Assembly (NCBI GenBank): GCA_017534365.1
Contig: JAFWCS010000271.1
Span: 1 to 6,879 of the forward strand
Reading direction: 5' to 3'
Length of the DNA stretch: 6,879 nucleotides
Source of the DNA: Clostridia bacterium
GTDB lineage: Bacteria > Bacillota > Clostridia > Oscillospirales > Acutalibacteraceae
The notes beneath the pieces are model-generated. The model worked only from the letters and a program-made list of their open reading frames with translations, did not search any database and had not been told where the DNA came from. Made by a program: the position numbers and the translations under genes. Every line of letters starts with the position of its first letter. Position 1 is the stretch's first letter. Below are positions 1 to 5,678 of this stretch, in pieces.

Positions 1-120
1 AAAGAGGCGATCTTAAGGAAATCTTAAGGTTTGGAAAGAGAAACAGCGCGCCGCAGAACCGGTTCTGCGGCGCGCTGTTTCTCTTTCCAAACCTTAAGAT
101 TTCCTTAAGATCGCCTCTTT
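1..120. repeat. Perfect 120-bp palindrome with no spacer
   Basis: Bases 1-60 are the exact reverse complement of bases 61-120, meeting at AACC|GGTT with no loop. Each arm contains a tandem TCTTAAGG operator (11-29 and, inverted, 92-110) and a GC-rich inner segment near the centre. Seven T residues (118-124) follow the right arm, so a transcript entering from the left would have a terminator-like form. A perfect spacer-free palindrome of this size is usually unstable in bacteria. The window also begins at its first base, so a fold-back assembly or amplification artefact at a contig end is a serious alternative. If so, only the right arm (61-120) is true upstream sequence. The symmetry is certain; its biological reality is not. 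Confidence 0.95.
92..110 (-). promoter_or_regulatory. Tandem TCTTAAGG operator upstream of the response regulator
   Basis: Two CCTTAAGA boxes (92-99 and 103-110) repeat with an 11-bp period. On the minus strand they read TCTTAAGGAAATCTTAAGG. Direct repeats with a period of about one helical turn are the usual site for a dimer of an OmpR/PhoB-family regulator. The same site lies at 3512-3530 upstream of the secreted-protein operon. Here it ends 24 bp before the -35 element and points away from the gene. A mirror copy lies at 11-29 in the left arm of the palindrome, in the opposite orientation. Autoregulation by the adjacent regulator is inferred. Confidence 0.6.
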
Positions 121-134
121 TTTTATAAAGATCA

Positions 135-163
135 TTGCATTTTCGCGCATGATTTTCTATAAT
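135..163 (+). promoter_or_regulatory. Sigma-A-type promoter of the two-component operon
   Basis: A -35 element TTGCAT (135-140) and a consensus -10 TATAAT (158-163) are separated by exactly 17 bp. Transcription would start near 170, giving a leader of about 55 nt before the TTG start at 225. The -10 is perfect and the -35 matches the first three consensus bases plus part of the rest, which fits a promoter helped by an activator bound just upstream. Confidence 0.75.
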
Positions 164-224
164 TGCATTGTATTTCACCGTGCGGGCGGCGTCCGCCGCG
201 CGCAAATGGAAAGGACGGATTCGT

Positions 225-926
225 TTGGCCTGCATTCTGATTTGTGACGACGACCGCGATATCGTGCGCGCGCTGCGCATCTATCTGCTTGCGGACAACC
301 GGGATTACCGGATCCTCGAGGCCTTCAACGGCCGGGAAGCGCTGGACCTGCTGGCAAAGAACGCCGTGGACCTGGTGCTCATGGATATCATGATGCCCGA
401 GATGGACGGCATCGAGGCGCTCTGCGCCCTGCGCAAAACCTCCGAGGTGCCGGTGATCCTGCTCACGGCGAAAAGCGAAGCGGAGGACAAACGCATGGCC
501 TTCCGTCTGGGCGCGGACGATTACATCACCAAGCCGTTCAATAAAATCGAAGTTGCCGCGCGCGTTGAATATCAGCTGCGGCGCAACAGCCGGCGCGGCG
601 CTGCTCCCCCGGCACAGCCGAACCTGCTGCGCAACGGTCCGATCGTTGTGGACGACGAAGGGAAAAGCGTCACCGTGGACGGCGCGCCGATCAATCTCAC
701 GCCGACCGAATACGCGATCCTGAAGCTGCTCACGGCGAACGCCGGCACGGTCTTCACCCTCAAGGAGATCTACAAGCAGGTCTGGGGCGCCGATCCCCTC
801 GGAGCGGAAAACACGGTGCTGGTGCATATCCGCCACCTGCGGGAAAAGATCGAGATCTATCCGGCCAAGCCGCGGTATCTGATCTCTGTTTTCGGCTATG
901 GCTACAAACTGGAGAAGCTGGACTGA
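225..926 (+). CDS. OmpR/PhoB-family response regulator
   Basis: Cytoplasmic DNA-binding regulator of 233 residues, the usual size for the family. The N-terminal receiver domain (about 2-118) shows the acidic pocket D8-D10, phospho-acceptor D54 in LMDIMMPEMDG, T81, Y100 and K103 in the ITKPF motif. The C-terminal winged-helix domain (about 135-232) has the NLTPTEYAILKLL opening and the VLVHIRHLREKI recognition-helix region. The start chosen is TTG at 225, which places MACILICDDD at the normal receiver start, with AAGGA (211-215) nine bases upstream. A more upstream TTG at 168 would begin at the expected transcription start and add an atypical Arg/Ala-rich extension. The gene is followed after one base by the histidine kinase, so the two are almost certainly co-translated partners. 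Its likely target is the tandem TCTTAAGG box found upstream of this operon and of the operon at 3680; that link is inferred. Confidence 0.97.
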   Translation: MACILICDDDRDIVRALRIYLLADNRDYRILEAFNGREALDLLAKNAVDLVLMDIMMPEMDGIEALCALRKTSEVPVILLTAKSEAEDKRMAFRLGADDYITKPFNKIEVAARVEYQLRRNSRRGAAPPAQPNLLRNGPIVVDDEGKSVTVDGAPINLTPTEYAILKLLTANAGTVFTLKEIYKQVWGADPLGAENTVLVHIRHLREKIEIYPAKPRYLISVFGYGYKLEKLD

Positions 927-927
927 T

Positions 928-2895
928 ATGAAATATATGATCAAAAGCCTGTCGGATAAAATCACGGCAGCCATCGTTTATCTGATCCTGGCCGAGCTGG
1001 TCGTGGCGATGTTCCTCGCCATCGACTGCATGGCGGATTACCGGTTCTACGAGGCGGACCGCGGCGTTTACGCCATGGAGGAAACGCTGCGCGTGAAAAC
1101 CGGCAGCGATTTCGAGACCGTGGAGCGCTGCGTCGCGCAGACCCTCTCCGGCGAAGGCTGCGCCGCGCTGCTTGCGCAGTTTGATCCGGAGATCTCCAAC
1201 GTCGTCTTCTTCGCGACGGACGCCGACGGCACGCCGCTGCTGCAAAGCCCGGGGGCGGAGGACTTCGATCCCGCGGCGCAGGCGGCGTATTCCGTCACGC
1301 ACCCCTACAGCCTCTGTGACCGGACCGGTGCCGTGCATACAGGCACGATCACGCTCTGCATCCGCAAGGGCCTGCCCGCCCGCGACGGCTACCGCCTTGC
1401 CGCCGGGCTGATCCGCATGGCGGAGATCATCCGCTACCCGATCCTCGGCCTGCTGGTCGTGCTGGTGCTTGCCTCGATCCTCGTGCTCGGCCTGCTGATG
1501 AGCAGCATCGGCCGCAAGAGCGGCAAAGACCCGGACGCGACGCCCGATCGCTTCATCGACAAGATCCCCTTTGACGCCCTGCTCCTGATCATGGCGGCGA
1601 TCGTCGGCTTCGTGACGATGCTGATCGTGCTCACCTCGGTGGCGGATATCAAAGCGACGAATCTCGTGCTGTGGAATGCGATCGTGCTGCTGCTGACCTT
1701 CATCATCGCCAGCACGCTCCTGCTCTTCAGCATCACGCTCGCCACGCGCATCAAATACGGCCACGTCTATCGCAACACGCTGATCTTCAAGGCGATCGCC
1801 GGCCTGCGCAAAAAGCGCGGCAAGGCGAACGAGGGCTATTTCAAGGTGCCCTTCGTCGGCAAGGCGCTGATCACGATCGGCTCCGCAGCGCTGCTGGAGA
1901 TCCTGATGACGCTCTATTTCCTCTTTCAGTACCGCACGCACGAGGCGGCGCGGCTCTCGGAATTCAAATTCACCTATTACGCGATCTTCCAGCTGCTGGT
2001 CATCTGCATCATCGGCTCGCTGTTTTTCATGATGACGATCAATCTCTATCACCTGCGCGTGAGCAGCAAACGGCTCGCGCAGGGCGATCTGGCGCATGAG
2101 GATGACACAAACATCCTCTTCGGCGATTTCCGTGAGATCTCGGAGGATTTCGAGGATATCAAGGACGATATGATCCGCGCGCTGGAAGAAAAGAACCGCA
2201 GCACCGAAATGCGCAACGAGCTGATTGCCAACATTTCGCACGATATCAAAACGCCCCTGACTTCGATCATCAACTACGCCGATATCGTCAGCAGCGGCGG
2301 GTGCAGCGAGGAGGAGCTGAAAAACTACCTCGGCGTCATCAGCCACCAGTCGCAGAAGCTCAACGGCCTGCTGCAGAGCCTGATCGAGGTCTCCAAGCTC
2401 AACTCCGGCAATCTCAAGGCCACGTTCGAAACGCTGGATATCGTGCTCTATCTTTCCCAGCTCCTCGACGAATGCTCCTCCGCCTTTGCGGAGAAGGACC
2501 TGGAGCCGGAAACGGATTTCCCGGAGGAGGCCGTGCGCATCCGCTGCGACAGCTCGATGCTTTGGCGGGTGTTTGAAAACCTGATCGGCAACATCTGCAA
2601 ATACGCCCTGGCCGGCACGCGCGTTTTCATCGGCGTGAAGCGAACGGCGGACTGCGCGGAGATCACCTTCCGCAACACCTCCGCGCAGCGCATCACCCTG
2701 ACCGAGGAAGAGCTGCTCGAGCGCTTCCGCCGCAACGACAGATCCCGCAGCAGCGGCGGCAACGGCCTGGGCCTCTCGATTGCCAGGAGCTTCACCGAGC
2801 TGCAGAACGGCAAATTCGACCTGCACGTGGACGGCGACCTGTTCAAAACCACGCTCACCTTCCCCCTCGCGCAGGAGGAAGCGGAAAACGAATAA
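928..2895 (+). CDS. Multi-pass membrane sensor histidine kinase
   Basis: Sensor kinase of 655 residues, partner of the preceding regulator. Segments in order: a first membrane helix (about 15-35); an extracytoplasmic region (about 36-168); then five more hydrophobic helices near 171-193, 216-240, 246-272, 313-336 and 350-373; a HAMP-like linker (about 374-430); a HisKA domain with H438 in ISHDIKTPLTSI; and a HATPase_c domain. The ATPase domain shows an N box (N551 and N555 in FENLIGNICKYA) and a glycine-rich G box at 610-619 (GGNGLGLSIA). A normal DxGxG loop is not visible: where it would be expected the sequence reads FRNTSAQRITLTEEELLERF, a form I associate with a Firmicutes kinase subgroup. 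The ATG at 928 lies one base after the regulator's stop; GGAG at 911-914 is a distant ribosome site, so translational coupling is likely. Six helices are more than the two of a classic PhoR-type sensor. The ligand is unknown. Confidence 0.97.
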   Translation: MKYMIKSLSDKITAAIVYLILAELVVAMFLAIDCMADYRFYEADRGVYAMEETLRVKTGSDFETVERCVAQTLSGEGCAALLAQFDPEISNVVFFATDADGTPLLQSPGAEDFDPAAQAAYSVTHPYSLCDRTGAVHTGTITLCIRKGLPARDGYRLAAGLIRMAEIIRYPILGLLVVLVLASILVLGLLMSSIGRKSGKDPDATPDRFIDKIPFDALLLIMAAIVGFVTMLIVLTSVADIKATNLVLWNAIVLLLTFIIASTLLLFSITLATRIKYGHVYRNTLIFKAIAGLRKKRGKANEGYFKVPFVGKALITIGSAALLEILMTLYFLFQYRTHEAARLSEFKFTYYAIFQLLVICIIGSLFFMMTINLYHLRVSSKRLAQGDLAHEDDTNILFGDFREISEDFEDIKDDMIRALEEKNRSTEMRNELIANISHDIKTPLTSIINYADIVSSGGCSEEELKNYLGVISHQSQKLNGLLQSLIEVSKLNSGNLKATFETLDIVLYLSQLLDECSSAFAEKDLEPETDFPEEAVRIRCDSSMLWRVFENLIGNICKYALAGTRVFIGVKRTADCAEITFRNTSAQRITLTEEELLERFRRNDRSRSSGGNGLGLSIARSFTELQNGKFDLHVDGDLFKTTLTFPLAQEEAENE

Positions 2896-2923
2896 TCACC
2901 GACAGATCGCGGCATCCGGCACT

Positions 2924-2940
2924 GGTGATTGTCAATCGCC
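2924..2940. repeat. Short hairpin repeat 1
   Basis: GGTGATT (2924-2930) and AATCGCC (2934-2940) form a 7-bp stem with one G-T pair around a GTC loop. GGTGATT is also perfectly complementary to AATCACC at 2894-2900, which overlaps the kinase stop codon, so two exclusive foldings are possible. The sequence and its right flank resemble hairpin 2 about 102 bp downstream (shared pattern GATTrTCAATCGCCyGTC), suggesting two diverged copies of one unit. Confidence 0.55.
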
Positions 2941-3021
2941 TGTCCTTTGATCCCGCACCAATGCGCGGCATACTGTCGCGGCGGAGCGTCGAAACATCGC
3001 GCTGATCCACGGCGACATGCC

Positions 3022-3047
3022 GTAGGGGCGATTATCAATCGCCCGTC
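3022..3047. repeat. Short hairpin repeat 2, GTAGGG-flanked
   Basis: GGGCGATT (3026-3033) and AATCGCCC (3037-3044) form a perfect 8-bp stem around the 3-nt loop ATC. It is preceded by GTAG (3022-3025) and followed by GTC. The flanks match those of hairpins 4 and 5 read on the minus strand, although the stem sequences differ. Confidence 0.7.
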
Positions 3048-3074
3048 GGTTGAACTTCATCTGACGGCAAAACG

Positions 3075-3091
3075 CCGCGCGTCCCGCGCGG
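3075..3091. repeat. Short hairpin repeat 3, GC-rich
   Basis: CCGCGCG (3075-3081) and CGCGCGG (3085-3091) form a perfect 7-bp stem around a 3-nt TCC loop. It sits two bases before hairpin 4, so the two stems form an adjacent pair. Because it is built only from C and G in a GC-rich genome, chance formation is more likely than for the others. Confidence 0.5.
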
Positions 3092-3093
3092 TC

Positions 3094-3119
3094 GGAACGC
3101 TGAGACAGCGTTCCCTACA
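3094..3119. repeat. Short hairpin repeat 4, GTAGGG-flanked on the minus strand
   Basis: GGAACGCTG (3094-3102) and CAGCGTTCC (3106-3114) form a perfect 9-bp stem around AGA. The right flank CTAC, read on the minus strand, gives GTAGGGAACGCTG, the same edge as hairpins 2 and 5. This copy is therefore inverted relative to hairpin 2 and has an unrelated stem sequence. Confidence 0.7.
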
Positions 3120-3145
3120 CCCGTCGCAGACATCGTGTGAGATAT

Positions 3146-3175
3146 TAAAAACGGGCGGATGCTATCCGCCCCTAC
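3146..3175 (-). repeat. Short hairpin repeat 5, terminator-like on the minus strand
   Basis: GGGCGGAT (3153-3160) and ATCCGCCC (3164-3171) form a perfect 8-bp stem around GCT. On the minus strand the stem is preceded by GTAGG and followed by G and a run of five T (3147-3151 region), the form of a small intrinsic terminator for leftward transcription. The minus-strand GTAGGGG edge groups it with hairpins 2 and 4. No supported leftward gene precedes it. Confidence 0.6.
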
Positions 3176-3345
3176 CTGCCCGCCGTCGGCAATTTCGCAC
3201 AAACCGTGCCGGATCCCTTAGTTCCGTCGCGGTGGATTGCCGTATTTCCTGCACCTGCATTTTTCCGGCTTCGATGTGCAGCCGCGCATCCACGCGTACC
3301 GTACAGACGACCCGCCGGGGCGCACACAGTTCATCATAAAAAACC

Positions 3346-3379
3346 AGGCGCGCTGCATCGCTTTTGCGGCGCGTCTTTT
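3346..3379 (+). terminator. Stem-loop with short U tract, probable terminator
   Basis: AGGCGCGCTGC (3346-3356) pairs with GCGGCGCGTCT (3366-3376) over 11 bp, including two G-U pairs, around a 9-nt loop, and TTTT (3376-3379) closes it. On the minus strand the G-U pairs become A-C mismatches, but a run of six T follows, so weak two-way function is possible. It may isolate the next promoter from read-through out of the kinase operon, which has no other clear rightward terminator. Confidence 0.5.
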
Positions 3380-3511
3380 CATTCTGAGTCGGCCGGGCTG
3401 CCATCCCTCCCGGGATCCCTGCCGTTGATCAGAAAATGAAAAAACTGCACGAACGGCGCAGAATCCGATCCCGTCGTATACGCGGGCGACCTTTCGGAAA
3501 CGTTCCGCGAA

Positions 3512-3530
3512 TCTTAAGGAAATCTTAAGG
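3512..3530 (+). promoter_or_regulatory. Tandem TCTTAAGG operator of the secreted-protein operon
   Basis: Two TCTTAAGG boxes (3512-3519 and 3523-3530) with an 11-bp period match the site in the regulator's upstream region over 21 consecutive bases (3511-3531 versus 10-30 in the left palindrome arm, or the inverse of 91-111). The second box ends 10 bp before the -35 element, a classic position for an OmpR/PhoB-family activator contacting RNA polymerase. The flanking sequence is otherwise different, so the match is a conserved site and not a large duplication. Confidence 0.7.
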
Positions 3531-3540
3531 TCTTATGCAG

Positions 3541-3569
3541 TTGAATCTTAAGGCCGGGATCCGTATAAT
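3541..3569 (+). promoter_or_regulatory. Promoter of the secreted-protein operon with an embedded operator box
   Basis: A weak -35 TTGAAT (3541-3546) and a perfect -10 TATAAT (3564-3569) are 17 bp apart. Transcription would begin near 3576, giving a leader of about 100 nt before the ATG at 3680. A third TCTTAAGG box (3546-3553) overlaps the last -35 base and the spacer, 23 bp from the start of the second upstream box. The weak -35 with an operator directly upstream suggests an activator-dependent promoter; the internal box could instead allow repression. Confidence 0.72.
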
Positions 3570-3679
3570 AATATCAGGCTTCGGGGCAGAAACCGGCGGC
3601 AATCGTTTGCCGGCCATGCAACAATCCGGCCGAATCCGGACACTGATTGTATGAAACGTATAAAACGGGGGGCAATTTC

Positions 3680-3952
3680 ATGAAAAAGTTTTCTGCGAAA
3701 AAGCTTGTGTATCTCGGCTCCGCGGCGCTCGACGGCGCGAAGACGGAAACCTACCGCTACGGCGGCGCAAGCATCCGCGTCTCCAAGGTACGCGATCTGG
3801 TCACGGGCGCGGACTGCATGGTCATCGCCTTTGAAAAGCTGCCCGCCCTGCTGCGCGGCAGCGGCTGGAAGCAGACCGTCGCCGACCACTTCGGCATGAA
3901 TCTCAGCGCCTGCTGCATGGATCACAACGTGATCTACGGCCGCGCGGTGTAA
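3680..3952 (+). CDS. Small protein of unknown function (90 aa)
   Basis: First gene of the operon. I do not recognise the family. The protein has a basic start (MKKFSAKKLVYLGSAALDGAK) that lacks the long hydrophobic core of a signal peptide, so it is probably cytoplasmic. It has three cysteines (C46 and the pair C78-C79) in a compact mixed sequence ending HNVIYGRAV; whether they bind metal or form disulfides is not known. ATG at 3680 is chosen because a GGGGGG run (3667-3672) lies seven bases upstream; an earlier ATG at 3651 in another frame and a frame extension upstream lack such a site. The operator-promoter at 3512-3569 serves it directly, and the secreted-protein gene follows after 72 bases. 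Its place first in a regulated operon suggests a real protein, but the function is unassigned. Confidence 0.75.
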   Translation: MKKFSAKKLVYLGSAALDGAKTETYRYGGASIRVSKVRDLVTGADCMVIAFEKLPALLRGSGWKQTVADHFGMNLSACCMDHNVIYGRAV

Positions 3953-4024
3953 GCGAACAAACCCTTATTCTTTTTTACAGGTGCTGTTCCCGGTCAAAGA
4001 TGGTAAAAAACGGAGGAACTGTTT

Positions 4025-4531
4025 ATGAAACGATGCAAACATTTTTTTGCGCTCCTGCTCGCGGTTCTGCTGCTGTTGAGCTGTGCATTGCCTGCATTCG
4101 CGGAGGAACCGGCGCAGCCGGAGGTCTGGTCGATCACGCAGGCAGAGCTGGATCAATACCGCGCCGCTTTCATGGAGGATGGAACGCAGGGGCTGAACGA
4201 AGAGTTCCGTCTGGCGCTGATGCTGACTGTTCCGATGCTGCTTTCACCGGTCCTGTTTCCGCTTGCAGCCGTCATTCCGTTCGCCGGCGGTTTTCTGGCC
4301 GGCGCGGTCCTGAGGCTGCCGATTGATACCCCGGCGCTCTATATTGCGTCTGTCAAGGATTTCTGGCGTTTCATCGTGCAGCGTGAAGCGACCGAAGCAG
4401 CATTTTCCGAAGCCTGTCTGTATGCAAAGCCGGCGGGATCGCGCGAAGATCCGTATTCGGCCTATGAGATCTGCTTCAAGCTCCCCGACGATCCCGTGCC
4501 GCAGGGCTGCCTGCCGGTTGTTTTGGAATAG
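4025..4531 (+). CDS. Secreted or membrane protein of unknown function (168 aa)
   Basis: The N-terminus is a clear signal peptide: basic MKRCKHFF, a leucine-rich core, and an AFA|EE cleavage site after A26. A cysteine at 20 (LLSC) loosely resembles a lipobox, but leucine at -2 is poor and the signal peptidase I site is better. A second hydrophobic stretch at about 62-98 contains prolines and glycines (VPMLLSPVLFPLAAVIPFAG) and could be one or two membrane passes. The remaining C-terminal part (about 110-168) is soluble, with cysteines at 131, 150 and 162. GGAGGA at 4012-4017 precedes the ATG by seven bases. It lies between the 90-residue gene and the BspA-like gene in the same direction and probably shares the promoter near 3541. 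Its signal peptide resembles that of the next gene (both have SCAxPAFAE). No family is recognised. Confidence 0.85.
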   Translation: MKRCKHFFALLLAVLLLLSCALPAFAEEPAQPEVWSITQAELDQYRAAFMEDGTQGLNEEFRLALMLTVPMLLSPVLFPLAAVIPFAGGFLAGAVLRLPIDTPALYIASVKDFWRFIVQREATEAAFSEACLYAKPAGSREDPYSAYEICFKLPDDPVPQGCLPVVLE

Positions 4532-4569
4532 CAGCGGGCAAGAATCGTTTTCAAAACGGGGGATTTATC

Positions 4570-5523
4570 ATGCAATTATACAAACGCATTCCGGCGTTTT
4601 TGCTCACGCTTCTGTTGCTGATGAGCTGCGCCGTGCCGGCGTTCGCGGAGGACATCGGCCAGGGCTTCTGCGGCGCCGGAGAAAAAGACAGCAACGAATG
4701 GCTGCAGCTGCAGTGGCAGTATGACGATGACCATACGCTCACCTTCACAGGCGAGGGCGCGATGGCGGATTACAGCGTGGATCATGCACGCACCACGGCG
4801 CCGTGGGGACATTATATGCCGCGCGTTTTTAAAATCGTGGTGCAGGACGGCGTCACGGCGCTCGGCGACGCGGCGTTCCACTATATTTTTTCGGAGATCG
4901 CGCTGATTTCACTGCCGCGGAGTCTGGAGCGCATCGGCGAGGATCTGCTCTGGGCGGCAGAGGGGCAGAACGCCTATTTCAAAACCGTGATCAGCTACGC
5001 CGGCAGCGCGGAGGACTGGGCGAAGATCGAGATCGCGCCCTCCACCGCCGCCGCGCTGGAGGCGGAAAACTATATCCTGACCTTCAACGGCGACGTGCCG
5101 GCGCCTTCCTGCAAAATCGTGCTGCCGGACGGCGCGCAGGCAGGGCAATTCGATTATTTCATCGTCTATCCGGACGTCGTCTGCGGGGATCATCCACAGG
5201 CAAAAATGGAATGGAATTTCGGCAAAACCAGCCGGGAATACAGCATCTTCTGGATGGGTCGCGCGGACGAGCCCGGCGATCATTCCACCTGGAGGGGACA
5301 CGGCGCCTGCAACTGGTACACGAACTACGGCAGAGCTGGCACGCGCCGGATCACGCTGCAGCTGGTGGATCCCGACGGCAAAGTGCTTGCGTCGGATGCT
5401 GTGGAGATGGAGATTTCGCCGATGCCCGCGGGGGAGAAGCTCTCCTACGGCCTGCGTCATCTGCATCTGTATTTGCTCATTCCCTTTTATCTGCTCTGGC
5501 GGCTGGTCAAGTTTGGATACTGA
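4570..5523 (+). CDS. Secreted BspA-like (LRR_5-type) protein with C-terminal membrane segment
   Basis: A 317-residue exported protein. A signal peptide ends in PAFA|ED after residue 26. Residues about 32-170 follow the opening pattern of BspA-like leucine-rich surface proteins: a CG pair (34-35), LTFTGEGAMADY (57-68), APW (77-79), VVQDGVTALGDAAF (90-103), LPRSLERIG (115-123) and YAGSAEDWAKIEI (143-155). Only about one LRR-like unit is present, whereas typical members have many, so it is a short form. Residues about 180-285 look like a beta-rich extracellular domain of unknown type. The end (about 298-317) is a hydrophobic stretch followed by basic residues (LLWRLVKFGY), suggesting a membrane anchor; there is no LPxTG motif. 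A GGGGG site (4557-4561) precedes the ATG. It is the last gene of the operon, 38 bases after the previous stop, and a terminator hairpin follows. A role at the cell surface is likely; the ligand is unknown. Confidence 0.9.
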   Translation: MQLYKRIPAFLLTLLLLMSCAVPAFAEDIGQGFCGAGEKDSNEWLQLQWQYDDDHTLTFTGEGAMADYSVDHARTTAPWGHYMPRVFKIVVQDGVTALGDAAFHYIFSEIALISLPRSLERIGEDLLWAAEGQNAYFKTVISYAGSAEDWAKIEIAPSTAAALEAENYILTFNGDVPAPSCKIVLPDGAQAGQFDYFIVYPDVVCGDHPQAKMEWNFGKTSREYSIFWMGRADEPGDHSTWRGHGACNWYTNYGRAGTRRITLQLVDPDGKVLASDAVEMEISPMPAGEKLSYGLRHLHLYLLIPFYLLWRLVKFGY

Positions 5524-5559
5524 GTCTTTATAAAAACGCCTTTCCTATTTTCCACAATA

Positions 5560-5622
5560 ATCGGACGGAGATTTCCCGTACGGCCTGTGACCCGTGCCCG
5601 GAATTTCTGTCCGATCATTTTT
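5560..5622 (+). terminator. Long hairpin terminator of the secreted-protein operon
   Basis: Bases 5560-5575 pair with 5600-5615 over 16 bp with a few G-U pairs. After a 2x2 internal loop, GTACGG (5578-5583) pairs with CCGTGC (5592-5597) around an 8-nt loop. A run of five T follows (5618-5622). It stands 36 bases after the stop codon of the BspA-like gene. The arms total 22 bp, longer than most intrinsic terminators. Confidence 0.8.
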
Positions 5623-5678
5623 GATAATCCCGCTTTTTTCGTTTCATAGAGTATTGCTTCTCACCCTCCTCGCATCCG

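Larger units (their letters stand above)
2896..3510. other. Long gene-free region with hairpin repeats
   Basis: About 615 bases separate the kinase from the next operator, and I see no convincing gene. The first part (2894-3171) holds short perfect or near-perfect hairpins with 3-nt loops, annotated separately. The middle (3172-3345) has no clear element; a minus-strand reading frame (3404 down to 3162) crosses it but lacks a well-placed ribosome site. A terminator-like stem-loop lies at 3346-3379. The last part (3380-3510) shows nothing clear apart from AT-poor sequence leading to the operator at 3512. Confidence 0.6.

Noticed and set aside
168..224. An upstream TTG start for the response regulator
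   Set aside because: It lies at or before the predicted transcription start and adds an Arg/Ala-rich extension foreign to receiver domains; TTG at 225 has a well-placed AAGGA.
760..2826. A 688-codon open frame on the minus strand opposite the kinase
   Set aside because: It lies wholly antisense to clear regulator and kinase domains. Its protein is rich in D, H, Q and R with no motif, as expected for a GC-rich shadow frame.
2894..3175. A CRISPR array as an explanation for the hairpin cluster
   Set aside because: The units differ in sequence and orientation and are not evenly spaced; there are no identical direct repeats with unique spacers and no cas genes.
2929..3339. A 136-codon plus-strand frame through the hairpin region
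   Set aside because: It is translated from repeat hairpins, rich in R, S and T, and has no ribosome site or recognisable domain.
3162..3404. An 80-codon minus-strand frame, with a stretch resembling a normal protein (RLVFYDELCAP, HIEAGKMQVQEIRQ) and a terminator-like hairpin at its stop
   Set aside because: The GGGAGGG touches the ATG with no spacing, the start region crosses the 3346-3379 stem-loop, and the end is rich in R and G inside a repeat. It could be a gene remnant; a protein search with residues 20-60 would decide.
3436..3528. A 30-codon frame starting MKKLHERRR just before the operator
   Set aside because: It has no ribosome site, a very basic low-complexity product, and it ends inside the operator boxes upstream of the promoter.
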